Positions 25,253 to 33,797 of a stretch of DNA of 64,000 bases are shown piece by piece (position 1 is the stretch's first letter; each line of letters begins with the position of its first letter). A model generated the notes under the pieces. That model made no database searches. It was not told the origin of the DNA and was given only the letters and a program-made list of their open reading frames with translations. This DNA comes from Ruminococcus sp. (lineage in GTDB: Bacteria > Bacillota > Clostridia > Oscillospirales > Ruminococcaceae), in assembly GCA_017478965.1 (NCBI GenBank), contig JAFVCV010000039.1, positions 124,001 through 188,000 on the forward strand, written 5' to 3'. The translations under genes and the position numbers were made by a program.

Positions 25253-27631
25253 ATGCATAGCAAAAATTATAAAAAAGCGATAGTCTTTGCGTTGTGTCTT
25301 ACGATGCTGGTACCTCTGGGTTCGATGGCAGTTTCTTACGCCGAGGAGGATACCGCACCGGCAGCCGAGGAAAGTGCCTCTGAGGATACCGCAGACGAGG
25401 GCGGCAGCAGCAAGGACGAAGACCTGGCCGAGCCTATCACCGATGAAGAGGCTGTGGCCATGTGCGAGAAGCTGGCAGAGAACGACAACTTAATTCTCTA
25501 CGGCGACAAGGACAACAACAGGCTCTGCCTTTATGTGAAGAGCAGCGGCAGACACTGGTGGACCTCGCCAATAAATGTAATGGCCGATAATACTATCGTT
25601 GATATCGAAAAGAACGATACGATGAAGGCTGCGCTGAGAAAGCAGCTGACATCAAACTGCGCCATCAAGGTGGCCGACCTGAGACAGGAGAAGAGGACAG
25701 AGTCCGCTGCGCCTGTTTATTCCAACAAGGCCAGCTGCGTCTGGAAGGAAGGCAATAACGGCGTAGTCATCACCTATAAGTACAAGGCCGAGGGCGTCAA
25801 CGTCAAGATACACTATGAGCTGTGTGAGGATAACCTTTACGTTTATATGGATTCCTCCGAGGTCGAGGAGGCCAATATCAGCACGGTGGACGGCAAGATA
25901 CTTACCAAGGTACAGCTCGCACCCTATTTCGGTGCGATGCCTGCAACGGATATCGACGGGAACCCTGTAGAGGGCTATATGATAATCCCTGACGGCTCCG
26001 GCGCAGTGATAAAGTATAATAACGGCAAGGGCAACTACCCTGATTATACACAGCAGGTATATGGCAGAGACTATACCGCTGTTCCGCTGAACGCTCCTAA
26101 GGTGACTGAACAGGCTTATATGCCGGTAGTGGCCACCGTGAACGGCAAGGACGGTCTGGTGGCCGTGGCTTCCGACGGCGACGCTAATGTTTACGCCAAG
26201 GCACAGGTCAGCGGTCAGAACAAACAGGCCTATAACTGCTGCTACTTCGAGTTCGAGACCCGCTCCTCCGATACCTACTTCATGAGCGGCGATACCTCCA
26301 ACAAGCTCAACGTTTTTGAGAAGGACGAGATAAAGACCGAGCGTTTCGGCGTGAGGTACTATGCCGTGGAGGGCAAGAACGGTGAGGATGTGAACTATGC
26401 GGACTGCGCTGAGGTCTACAGAGACTATCTGATAAAGAACAAGGGGCTGACCGCAGGGGACGTCAGCGGAACTGACCTTTATCTTGATATGTTCGGCGGT
26501 GTTGTGAAGAGGACTTCTATCGTGGGCCTTCCTTTCAACCTGAAGACCGAGATAACCGGATTTGACCAGGCCGGCGAGATAGTTCAGCAGCTGAAAGACA
26601 AGGGCGTCGGGACCTTCCAGGTGAACTACAACGACTGGACCAACGACACCATGAAGAACAAGATATCCACCAAGGTAAAGCCTTCCGGCACCCTGGGCGG
26701 CAAGAGCGATTTCAATGACTTCCTAGCTACGGACAATGTGACGGTCTATCCCTCACTGAACAACTTCACCTTCAAGAAGAGCTCCGCAGGGTACTGGACA
26801 CTGACAGCCACCGCCATAAGGATATCGAACGCTTATTCAAGACAGTCTTCATACAGCCTGAGCTTCGGCGTGGCAAAGAAGGGCGTTTCGCCTGCACTTC
26901 TGTCACCCAGCAAGTACAGCCAGGCTATGGAGCAGATGATAGACAGCTACAGTGACAAGGGCATAAACAACATAGGTTTCGGTATGTTCTCTTCAAGACT
27001 GGTAGGCGACTATACAAGAAGAGATACATATGTAAGGAACAAGACTATGGGCGTTCTGGTAGACGAATACAGCAAGGCCAAGGACAAGATAGGTTCAGTC
27101 ATCGGCGACGAGGCAAATGCTTATATCCTGCCTTATGTTTCTACCGTGACTAATGTGCCTGTATCGTCAAGCGGCTATGTCATCACCGATATGGACATAC
27201 CTTTCTACCAGATGGTGGTCCACGGTTATGTGCCCTATGCTACAACAGCCATCAATAAGAGCTCTGATACGGACGAGACCTTTATGCTCTCCCTGGCGGC
27301 AGGTTCGCAGATCCATTACGACTTCACCTATGTGGACCCTGATATCCTTCAGGATACGGATTATAACGACCTGTACTACACCAACTATAAGGGCTGGCTG
27401 GATGCGGCAGCTAATCAGTATAAGGCTGCGAACGATGTTCTCAGCGGCGTAGCTGACTACACTATTTCCAAATATGAGGTAAGTGAGGACGGAAACGAGA
27501 TCACCACCACTTACTCTAAGGACGGCGCTAAGGACGTTGTGATAGTCATAAACAAGGCTGATGCAACGGCTAAGGTCGACGGCACCGTCATAGATCTCGG
27601 AAATTGTATCGAAGGAGGTTTGGATCAGTAA
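25253..27631 (+). CDS. Secreted DUF5696-type protein, possible glycoside-hydrolase-like fold
   Basis: Exported protein of 792 residues: signal peptide (1-30, SYAEE), an acidic Ala/Glu/Asp-rich linker (32-65), a beta-rich N-terminal region (about 75-370) and a second half (about 400-690) that reads like a TIM-barrel: LYLDMFGGVVKRTSIVGLPF, GVGTFQVNYNDWTNDT, DNVTVYPSLNN, GDEANAYILPYVS. It resembles DUF5696 proteins found next to sugar ABC genes. Catalytic carboxylates cannot be assigned with confidence. No wall or membrane anchor. The following permease overlaps its stop by one base. Confidence 0.75.
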   Translation: MHSKNYKKAIVFALCLTMLVPLGSMAVSYAEEDTAPAAEESASEDTADEGGSSKDEDLAEPITDEEAVAMCEKLAENDNLILYGDKDNNRLCLYVKSSGRHWWTSPINVMADNTIVDIEKNDTMKAALRKQLTSNCAIKVADLRQEKRTESAAPVYSNKASCVWKEGNNGVVITYKYKAEGVNVKIHYELCEDNLYVYMDSSEVEEANISTVDGKILTKVQLAPYFGAMPATDIDGNPVEGYMIIPDGSGAVIKYNNGKGNYPDYTQQVYGRDYTAVPLNAPKVTEQAYMPVVATVNGKDGLVAVASDGDANVYAKAQVSGQNKQAYNCCYFEFETRSSDTYFMSGDTSNKLNVFEKDEIKTERFGVRYYAVEGKNGEDVNYADCAEVYRDYLIKNKGLTAGDVSGTDLYLDMFGGVVKRTSIVGLPFNLKTEITGFDQAGEIVQQLKDKGVGTFQVNYNDWTNDTMKNKISTKVKPSGTLGGKSDFNDFLATDNVTVYPSLNNFTFKKSSAGYWTLTATAIRISNAYSRQSSYSLSFGVAKKGVSPALLSPSKYSQAMEQMIDSYSDKGINNIGFGMFSSRLVGDYTRRDTYVRNKTMGVLVDEYSKAKDKIGSVIGDEANAYILPYVSTVTNVPVSSSGYVITDMDIPFYQMVVHGYVPYATTAINKSSDTDETFMLSLAAGSQIHYDFTYVDPDILQDTDYNDLYYTNYKGWLDAAANQYKAANDVLSGVADYTISKYEVSEDGNEITTTYSKDGAKDVVIVINKADATAKVDGTVIDLGNCIEGGLDQ

Positions 27632-28641
27632 TGAGTGACACCAATAAGATCAATACCGAAGAAGAACTCGATCAGGCAGTTCAGACTTCTGAAGATACAG
27701 CCCCCGCAGCTGCGGCTGCTGCACCCGTCAAGGCTGAAAAGAACCACAAGCTCTCCTATGAGAAGAGAAAGGGCCTTTACGGCTACGGTTTTATAGCCCT
27801 GTGGATCTTAGGTACGGCCTACTTCTTCGTAGCACCGCTGATCGAATCACTGATATATTCCTTTAACCAGACGTCGGTACAGCCCGGCGGTATGGAGATG
27901 AAGTATATCGGTTTTAAAAACTACGTGAATGCTTTCCGTAAGGACCAGGATTATTCCCTGGCACTTGTGGATATGCTGAAAAATACTGCGCTGAGGACGC
28001 CGCTGATAATCATTTTCTCGATATTCATCGCCCTGGTCCTCAACCAGAAATTCCACGGAAGGACCTTCGCAAGAGCGGTATTCTTCCTGCCTGTTATCAT
28101 CGCCACCGGCCCTGTAATGGACATCATCAACGGCAACATGAGCACAGGCGGCTACGCCGGCGGTTCAGAGCAGTTCAGCTCCATGTTCGAGGCTGACCTG
28201 GTGGACCAGCTGCTGAACTTCCTGGGTATCTACAACATCAGCGACAGGCTGTCCGAGATCATAAATTCGCTGACAACGGATATCTTCAACCTGGTGTGGA
28301 ACTCAGGTATACAGATCCTGCTGATACTTTCAGCGCTCCAGGGCATATCTCCTTCCTCGAAGGAGGCCGCTCAGATGGAGGGCGCTACCGCATGGGAGTT
28401 CTTCTGGAAGATCACCCTGCCTACCATCAGCCCCATGATCTTAGCAAGCGTAGTTTACACCGTAGTTGACTCATTCGTAGACCCCGGCAACAAGGTAATG
28501 ACCATTGTTCTTAACAAGTCTACCAACTGGGAGCACGGCTATTCAGCAGCAATGGCCTGGGCATACTTCCTTATCATTGGTGTCTGCCTGGCGATAATCG
28601 TTGCTATACTGAACAAGGTCGTATACTATGAAGTAGAATAA
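27631..28641 (+). CDS. Sugar-type ABC permease, MalF/UgpA family (second pair)
   Basis: Permease subunit of 336 residues. An unusual acidic/Ala-rich cytoplasmic N-terminus (1-45, including AAAAAAPVKAEK) precedes six helices and an EAA-like loop near KEAAQMEGATAWEFFWKITLP. The ATG at 27631 shares a base with the previous TAA, with GGAGG upstream. It belongs with the next gene. A second permease pair in one operon with only one binding protein is uncommon. Confidence 0.9.
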   Translation: MSDTNKINTEEELDQAVQTSEDTAPAAAAAAPVKAEKNHKLSYEKRKGLYGYGFIALWILGTAYFFVAPLIESLIYSFNQTSVQPGGMEMKYIGFKNYVNAFRKDQDYSLALVDMLKNTALRTPLIIIFSIFIALVLNQKFHGRTFARAVFFLPVIIATGPVMDIINGNMSTGGYAGGSEQFSSMFEADLVDQLLNFLGIYNISDRLSEIINSLTTDIFNLVWNSGIQILLILSALQGISPSSKEAAQMEGATAWEFFWKITLPTISPMILASVVYTVVDSFVDPGNKVMTIVLNKSTNWEHGYSAAMAWAYFLIIGVCLAIIVAILNKVVYYEVE

Positions 28642-28653
28642 GGGGGGATCTAA

Positions 28654-29727
28654 GTGGCAACTAAAAAAGAAGAAAAGCAGTTTGAAAAAGAACGCAAGGC
28701 TGCTATAAAGGCCCGTGAAAAGCGAATGAAGGAGCTGGGCATAGAGAACTTCCTTACGCCCGAGCAGATCAAGTACAACAAGAGGAAAAAGGCTATCGGC
28801 ACAGTATGGCCGGTGTTCAGAGCGATCATACTCTTCGGTCTGTGCTTTATCATACTCTATCCTCTGATATTCATGCTTTCTACAGCATTCAGGCCTAACG
28901 AGCAGATGAATGACCCCTCTATCGTTTGGATACCCAAGAGCTTTACGATGTCCAACATCAACGACGTTATGGGAGTTATGAAGTATAAGAACGTCCCCTT
29001 AGGCGAGAATACGCTTCTGAACACCATCAAGATGAACCTTGTGGCATCGATACTTCAGGTGCTGACCTGTTCGATAACAGGCTACGGCTTTGCAAGATTT
29101 AAGTTCAAGGGCAAAAATCTGCTGTTCGCTATCGTTATACTTATGATAATCGTTCCCCCGCAGATAACGACCATACCGCTTTATATGCAGTTCCATTATT
29201 TCAAGCCCAAGTTCTTAGGTCAGCTGCTGACCATGGACTTTAAGGGTACAGGTTCTCTTATCAACAGCGGCTGGACCATGTATCTGCCGGCACTGTTCGC
29301 CAACGGCCTGAGAGCCGGACTGTTCATCTTCATCTTCCGCCAGTTTTTCAGAGGACTGCCTAAGGAGCTTGAAGATGCGGCTTACCTTGACGGCTGCTCA
29401 CCTCTTTACACTTATGTGAAGATAATGGTGCCCAACGCAAGACAGAGCTTCCTGACAGTTTTCCTGTTCTCCATCGTATGGTACTGGAACGACTACTATG
29501 TATCATCATCGTTCTTCACCAACAACAATACCATTGCGCTGATGCTGAAGAACCTTAACACCAACCTGACTCAGCAGCTCTTCGACGGTCAGACCGTATC
29601 TGTCAGACAGATAATCGTGTGGCTGGAGGCCGGCTGTCTGCTGTCGATCACCCCGATACTTATCATGTATGTTTTCCTCCAGAGGTACTTCATCGAAGGT
29701 ATCGAGAAATCCGGTCTTGCTAACTAA
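28654..29727 (+). CDS. Sugar-type ABC permease, MalG/UgpE family (second pair)
   Basis: Permease subunit of 357 residues: a charged coiled N-terminus (KKEEKQFEKERKAAIKAREK), about six helices and the EAA loop LEDAAYLDGCSPLYTYVKIM. GTG start behind GGGGGGATC. Last gene of the operon, with a strong terminator 20 bases on. Confidence 0.9.
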   Translation: MATKKEEKQFEKERKAAIKAREKRMKELGIENFLTPEQIKYNKRKKAIGTVWPVFRAIILFGLCFIILYPLIFMLSTAFRPNEQMNDPSIVWIPKSFTMSNINDVMGVMKYKNVPLGENTLLNTIKMNLVASILQVLTCSITGYGFARFKFKGKNLLFAIVILMIIVPPQITTIPLYMQFHYFKPKFLGQLLTMDFKGTGSLINSGWTMYLPALFANGLRAGLFIFIFRQFFRGLPKELEDAAYLDGCSPLYTYVKIMVPNARQSFLTVFLFSIVWYWNDYYVSSSFFTNNNTIALMLKNLNTNLTQQLFDGQTVSVRQIIVWLEAGCLLSITPILIMYVFLQRYFIEGIEKSGLAN

Positions 29728-29748
29728 GCTTTACCTGATAAAAAAACT

Positions 29749-29784
29749 GCCCATATACTGCTTTTGCAGTATATGGGCTTTTTG
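29749..29784 (+). terminator. Terminator of the ABC/envelope operon
   Basis: Perfect 13-pair stem GCCCATATACTGC / GCAGTATATGGGC around TTTT, followed by TTTTTG. Confidence 0.93.
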
Positions 29785-29869
29785 TGTTTGTAAACTCAGC
29801 TTCCCAAAGCTCCTGTCAGTACAGTTATGAGCAGTGCTATCAGAGTTAAGGTGACAAGCTATAGTACTA

Positions 29870-30946
29870 TCAGCCGTCCTCCAGGCTCAGTCTGTCCTCA
29901 AGATATTCCGGCATGGTCTTTCCGGCAGTCTCGCACTGACTGATAAGTTTTTTTCTCACCCCGGCGCCCTGCCTGAAAGCTTTGGAAAAGAACCTCCAGA
30001 TGAAATAGGATATCACACCGCTTATCAGAGCGAAAACTAAAATGTCAGTGATACCCTCGCTGGCGGCAGCTGTGCCAATGACCGAAGCAAGATAAATAAC
30101 TGCGACAAAAAGGTCAAAGCCCCTGTCCACAATGTCGTTGATGTGCTCACTGCTTTTCAGCTTATCCAGATAGCCCTCAGCAGTGACCTTGCCCCTGGAC
30201 GAAAGCCTTTCATACTGTTTCTTCCAGCCGTTCATAACTATGAGTTCCAGCCGCACGCTGCTCAGATTTTTGTAGTAGCTGTCTTTGAGCATCAGCTTAC
30301 GTTCGTTGCGGATAGTGCCGAAGTGCTTGTACCTCCATACTGACCGAACCGTGAAGAATATCGCTATATATGCCCCGCTGCATATCACAAGGGGCAGAGA
30401 GGGAACATTGAGCTGCGCACTGATGCTGTCCTGAGATATCAGCATCCCGAAAAACATAGCGGCAAAGCCGACAATAGCGATATTGTTCCAGGTTTCCGGG
30501 CTGATCTTCCTGTTCCTGAACATCAGCGGCAAGATAACTAAGCTGCACATCAGCTCGAAAACCACACCCAGCCCTATCCCGAAAAGATAAGGCAGGATAT
30601 TACTGACCGCCTTTTCATTACTGCCGGCGTCTGCGGTAAAAGGGAGCAGCTCCATTACAAAGATCACCCAAGCAAAGCTGTAAAACCTGCCCGGCAGCTC
30701 CCTTAGCCTTTCCAATGGGGTGAAGTCCCCAAAAAAGTCCCTGCAAAACCGCTCCCGGTCGCTGCCCGTTATCCGCCTGACGTCCCTGCCCTCTGTCTGG
30801 GCAGTCAGCAGTATATCATATAGTTCTGTCAGTCTGTCGGTCAGCATATCTGCCGAAATGTTCTTCATGGAGCCGTAGACCAATACCTCCGAAAACACCT
30901 GACGGTATTCGCCTTTCAGCTGCTCCTTCATAAGCTCAAATTCCAT
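29870..30946 (-). CDS. PadR-associated membrane protein with DUF1048-like N-terminus
   Basis: Protein of 358 residues. A soluble helical N-terminus (about 1-75, ending RRITGSDRERFCRDFF) resembles the DUF1048/HAAS domains often encoded beside PadR repressors, and about seven membrane helices follow in two clusters (90-215 and 290-335). ATG 30946 is chosen because AAAGGAG sits 6 bases upstream; the frame could also open at GTG 30964. It is directly downstream of the padR gene and shares its autoregulated promoter. Biochemical role unknown; such pairs often answer membrane-active compounds. Confidence 0.68.
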   Translation of the reverse strand: MEFELMKEQLKGEYRQVFSEVLVYGSMKNISADMLTDRLTELYDILLTAQTEGRDVRRITGSDRERFCRDFFGDFTPLERLRELPGRFYSFAWVIFVMELLPFTADAGSNEKAVSNILPYLFGIGLGVVFELMCSLVILPLMFRNRKISPETWNNIAIVGFAAMFFGMLISQDSISAQLNVPSLPLVICSGAYIAIFFTVRSVWRYKHFGTIRNERKLMLKDSYYKNLSSVRLELIVMNGWKKQYERLSSRGKVTAEGYLDKLKSSEHINDIVDRGFDLFVAVIYLASVIGTAAASEGITDILVFALISGVISYFIWRFFSKAFRQGAGVRKKLISQCETAGKTMPEYLEDRLSLEDG

Positions 30947-30960
30947 AACGTTCTCCTTTC

Positions 30961-31281
30961 TCACTCTCCGTAAAGCACCTTGGCGGCGCTTTCGCTTATC
31001 TTTCTGTATCTGTTCCTGAAATCCTCCAGGGCTGTCTGTCCCCCGGGGGTCAGGCTGTAATACTTCCTCACCGGCCCCAGGGGGGACTTGGCTTTCCTAC
31101 AGGCAATGAGCTTGTTCTTGTCCAGCCGGGTGATGATGGGGTAAAGGGTCCCTTCACCCAGGTCCTCAAAACCGGCTTTCTCCAGCTCACTGAGGATCAC
31201 ATAGCCGTAAGTCTCACCACGGGCGATTATGCTGAGGATACAGCCCTCCAGCACCCCTTTCATAAGCTGTGCGTTGTCCAT
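30961..31281 (-). CDS. PadR-family transcriptional regulator
   Basis: Winged-helix repressor of 106 residues with the PadR pattern: LMKGVLEGCILSIIARGETYGYVILSEL, LGEGTLYPIITRLDKNKLI, then KYYSLTPGGQTALEDF. This is the short subfamily. The GCAGGAG site is 6 bases before the ATG. Two palindromic sites surround its own promoter, so it probably represses itself and the membrane-protein gene that follows. Confidence 0.92.
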   Translation of the reverse strand: MDNAQLMKGVLEGCILSIIARGETYGYVILSELEKAGFEDLGEGTLYPIITRLDKNKLIACRKAKSPLGPVRKYYSLTPGGQTALEDFRNRYRKISESAAKVLYGE

Positions 31282-31332
31282 TACATCTCCTGCCTTTTTT
31301 GTGAACTTGTACTTCGTCCGACTGCGGTCAGG

Positions 31333-31356
31333 TACTTTGCATTACCTAGTAGCTTG
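31333..31356. promoter_or_regulatory. PadR operator, distal copy
   Basis: Shares TACTTTGCATT and AGTAGCTTG with the second copy, exactly 42 bp away. Arms TACT / AGTA. It lies just downstream of the -10 box on the minus strand. Confidence 0.65.
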
Positions 31357-31361
31357 ACTGT

Positions 31362-31390
31362 ATTATACCACAACTACTTTGCATTGTCAA
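31362..31390 (-). promoter_or_regulatory. Consensus promoter of the padR operon
   Basis: On the minus strand TTGACA (31385-31390), 17 bases, TATAAT (31362-31367). Confidence 0.9.
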
Positions 31391-31398
31391 GTAGCTTG
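31375..31398. promoter_or_regulatory. PadR operator over the -35 box
   Basis: Arms CTACTT / AAGTAG (31374-31379 and 31389-31394) flank a 9-base spacer. It covers the -35 element, so occupancy would block RNA polymerase. Confidence 0.68.
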
Positions 31399-31594
31399 CG
31401 AAAATTTTTTTTGCCGGGGACCTCTGCCCCGGACCAAAGTCTTTTCTGTCCCCAAGGGCAGGTATTACAAAAAATGCGGTTTATCGCAATATATGATTAG
31501 TAGAAAATATCAAAAAATGGTATGATATAGGTGCGGAGTTTCAGGCCCAGGGGGCTTGTAAAAAAACAGACCGAAACAGAAAGGAATGATGGAT

Positions 31595-32587
31595 ATGAGT
31601 TATAAATGGGGCATCATCGGCACAGGCAGGATAGCAAGGAGCTTTGCCGCTGCTCTCAAAGGCACCTGCGGCGCCGAGCTTTATGCTGTGGCTTCCAGGA
31701 CCGGGGATAAGGCCAGGGCCTTTGCAAATGAGTTCGGTTTTGAAAAGGCTTATGGCAGCTATAAGGAGCTGGCCGTTGACAGTGAGGTCGATGTGGTCTA
31801 TATCGCTACGCCCATGTCCTCTCATTTCGATGACGCTATGCTCTGCCTTGAAAACGGCAGGAACGTGCTCTGTGAAAAGACCCTGACACTGAATTCCTCC
31901 CAGCTGGAAAGGGTGCTGGATAAGGCGGCGGAGAAAAATCTGTTTTTTATGGAGGCTATGTGGATGAAGTGCAGGCCATCGTTTCTGAAAGCCGTGGAAT
32001 GGGTCCAGTCCGGCAGGATAGGGAAGGTGGAGTTCATAAAGGCAGATTTCAACAATTTCATGCCCTACGACCCCAAGGACCGTGTTTTCGCCCTTGACTG
32101 CGGCGGCGGCGCTCTTCTTGACCTGGGGGTATATCCCATCACCTTTGCGGTGGACTTTTTAGGGATGCCTGAGAAGATAGAGAGCTGCGCCCATATCCGT
32201 CACGGTGTGGACCTGAGCAACTCGGTGACGCTGAAATACCCCGAGGGGGTCTTCGCTCTTCTCAGCTCTGGCTTTGAGGTCCAGAACCGCAACAATGCAG
32301 TTATCTCCGGCACAGACGGCTCAGTGACCCTGGGAGACTGGTTTTTCTGCTCTGACGAGGCTGTGCTTTACGACAAAGACGGCAATGAGGTGGACAGGTT
32401 CGACACCCCGGCTGGGGTGAACGGCTATGAATACGAGGTCATGGAGGTCCAGCGCTGTCTCGATCAGGGACTGACAGAGAGCTTTCTTGTGCCTTACAGC
32501 AGTACGGTGAACGTGCTCAGGATAATGGACCGGTGCCGCCGGGACTGGGGAATGTTCTACCCCGGCGAGGACCCGGAGGACCTGTAG
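31595..32587 (+). CDS. Gfo/Idh/MocA-family NAD(P)-dependent oxidoreductase
   Basis: Dehydrogenase of 330 residues that should oxidise or reduce a sugar or cyclitol. A Rossmann domain starts WGIIGTGRIARSFAAAL and contains ATPMSSHFDDAMLCL and the catalytic-type motif CEKTLTLNSSQ (EK of the EKP motif). The C-terminal beta-sheet domain has DLGVYPITFAVDFLG. ATG 31595 is preferred over 31586 because AAGGA lies 9 bases before it. It appears alone. Substrate cannot be read from sequence. Confidence 0.87.
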   Translation: MSYKWGIIGTGRIARSFAAALKGTCGAELYAVASRTGDKARAFANEFGFEKAYGSYKELAVDSEVDVVYIATPMSSHFDDAMLCLENGRNVLCEKTLTLNSSQLERVLDKAAEKNLFFMEAMWMKCRPSFLKAVEWVQSGRIGKVEFIKADFNNFMPYDPKDRVFALDCGGGALLDLGVYPITFAVDFLGMPEKIESCAHIRHGVDLSNSVTLKYPEGVFALLSSGFEVQNRNNAVISGTDGSVTLGDWFFCSDEAVLYDKDGNEVDRFDTPAGVNGYEYEVMEVQRCLDQGLTESFLVPYSSTVNVLRIMDRCRRDWGMFYPGEDPEDL

Positions 32588-32720
32588 AAGTAAACAGCGG
32601 ATAAATAACAGCGGACAGCCCGGGTGTGCTCTTAGGCCACGTGATGTCCTTTACAGTTCACTGTCCGCAGCTCATTCTTCAAAAAAAGCGGCCCCTTCGC
32701 CTGACTGAGCGGAGGGGCCG
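32588..32720. other. Intergenic inverted repeats between oxidoreductase and minus-strand terminator
   Basis: GCGGACAG (32611-32618) and CTGTCCGC (32661-32668) could close a 42-base loop. No T-run follows, so it is not a typical terminator. The rest is the minus-strand terminator at 32681-32720. Confidence 0.4.
32681..32720 (-). terminator. Minus-strand terminator of the amidohydrolase-rsmI unit
   Basis: Stem CGGCCCCT / AGGGGCCG extended by TCGC/GCGG, with A7 at 32681-32687 (T7 on the minus strand). It lies behind the decayed lipoprotein frame. Confidence 0.85.
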
Positions 32721-32723
32721 ATG

Positions 32724-32947
32724 CTGCTCATATGGCAGCTCTGTATTTTTATGGTCCGAATAAACATAGCCGACGATCACGTATTCTTATAGCTTACGCT
32801 CATCAGGGTCAACTATACTTATGCTGTCCAGATGCTCCTTCAGCCGGGCTGCCGTCTATCTTGCCGGTGGTGTGGTCACTGATATTTCCGCACCCGGAAA
32901 GAGCAGCCATAACAGCAGCGATAGAAACTGTGATCTTTTCTGTTCAC
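32724..32947 (-). pseudogene. Decayed small lipoprotein gene
   Basis: On the minus strand a lipoprotein signal is readable, KITVSIAAVMAALSGCGN, with a clear lipobox LSGC, but no start codon is in frame. Removing one A from the AAAA run at about 32937-32940 would join it to GTG 32947 and give a normal N-terminus (VNRKITVS). Further on, coding sense moves to another frame (ARLKEHLDSISIVDPDERKL), then hits TAA, and reappears as EYVIVGYVYSDHKNTELPY. At least one frameshift and one stop follow the signal. Terminator directly downstream. A sequencing error in the A-run would rescue only the start. Confidence 0.5.
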
Positions 32948-32956
32948 ACTCTTCTG

Positions 32957-33796
32957 CTATTCCCGGCTGTTTTCGACCAGCATCGCATAAAGCTCTCCTT
33001 TGGAAAAGCCAGTGGCCTTGGCGATCTCCCGGCAGGCGTCGGTGCCTTTAACGCCTTTTTCCACCAGGGCCATTACCTGCCCGAAGGCCTCCCCGATAGT
33101 TTCCGGAGGACTTATCTCCTCCTCAGCAGCCCCTTCGATGACAAGCACGAACTCGCCCCGGACGCTCTTGTTGTCGGGGTAAAGCTCCAGGGCCTGTGAA
33201 AGTGTGGTCCTTATGACCTCCTCATGGACCTTTGTCAGCTCCCTGCAAAGAGATATCCGTCTGTCTCCGAAATACTCCAGCATATCTCTGAGGGTCTTGT
33301 GGAGCTTGTGGGGAGCCTCGTAGAATATCAGCGTTTCTTCGGCATTTTTGACCTTTGCCAGGTGGTCGTAGCGCTGCCTTTTGTTCACCGACAGAAAGCC
33401 CTCGAACCGAAATCTTGAAGTGTTAAGTCCGCTGATGGCCAGGGCGGACACAACTGCCGACGGCCCCGGCACCACTTCTACCCTTACGCCGTTTTCTGCA
33501 CAGAGCCTTACCAGTCTTTCACCGGGGTCTGAGATACAGGGCATACCCGCATCGGTGACTATGGCGGCGTTCTCCCCCGCAAGGAGCCTTCTCAGCGCCG
33601 TTTCTCCGGCCTGGGCAGCGTTATGCTCCTGATAGCAGAGCATGGGCTTTTTTATCTCAAAATGGTTCAGCAGCTTCATCGTGACCCTGGTGTCCTCGGC
33701 ACAGATGAAGTCCACATTTTTCAGAGTCTCCATCGCCCGGTAGGTCATGTCTCCCAGGTTGCCGATGGGAGTGCCGACTACATACAGTATACCCAT
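32957..33796 (-). CDS. rsmI: 16S rRNA (cytidine(1402)-2'-O)-methyltransferase
   Basis: SAM-dependent TP-methylase of 279 residues that 2'-O-methylates C1402 in the ribosomal P site. Family marks: ILYVVGTPIGNLGDMTYRA at the N-terminus, FICAEDTRVTMKLLNHF, AAIVTDAGMPCISDPG, PGPSAVVSALAISGL and FYEAPHKLHKTL. Length is normal. It starts 2 bases after the amidohydrolase stop with a weak GGGAT ribosome site, implying translational coupling. Confidence 0.94.
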   Translation of the reverse strand: MGILYVVGTPIGNLGDMTYRAMETLKNVDFICAEDTRVTMKLLNHFEIKKPMLCYQEHNAAQAGETALRRLLAGENAAIVTDAGMPCISDPGERLVRLCAENGVRVEVVPGPSAVVSALAISGLNTSRFRFEGFLSVNKRQRYDHLAKVKNAEETLIFYEAPHKLHKTLRDMLEYFGDRRISLCRELTKVHEEVIRTTLSQALELYPDNKSVRGEFVLVIEGAAEEEISPPETIGEAFGQVMALVEKGVKGTDACREIAKATGFSKGELYAMLVENSRE

Positions 33797-33797
33797 T

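Noticed and set aside
32732-33199. A 155-codon plus-strand frame across the rsmI end
   Set aside because: No ribosome site and codon usage unlike neighbours; shadow of rsmI.
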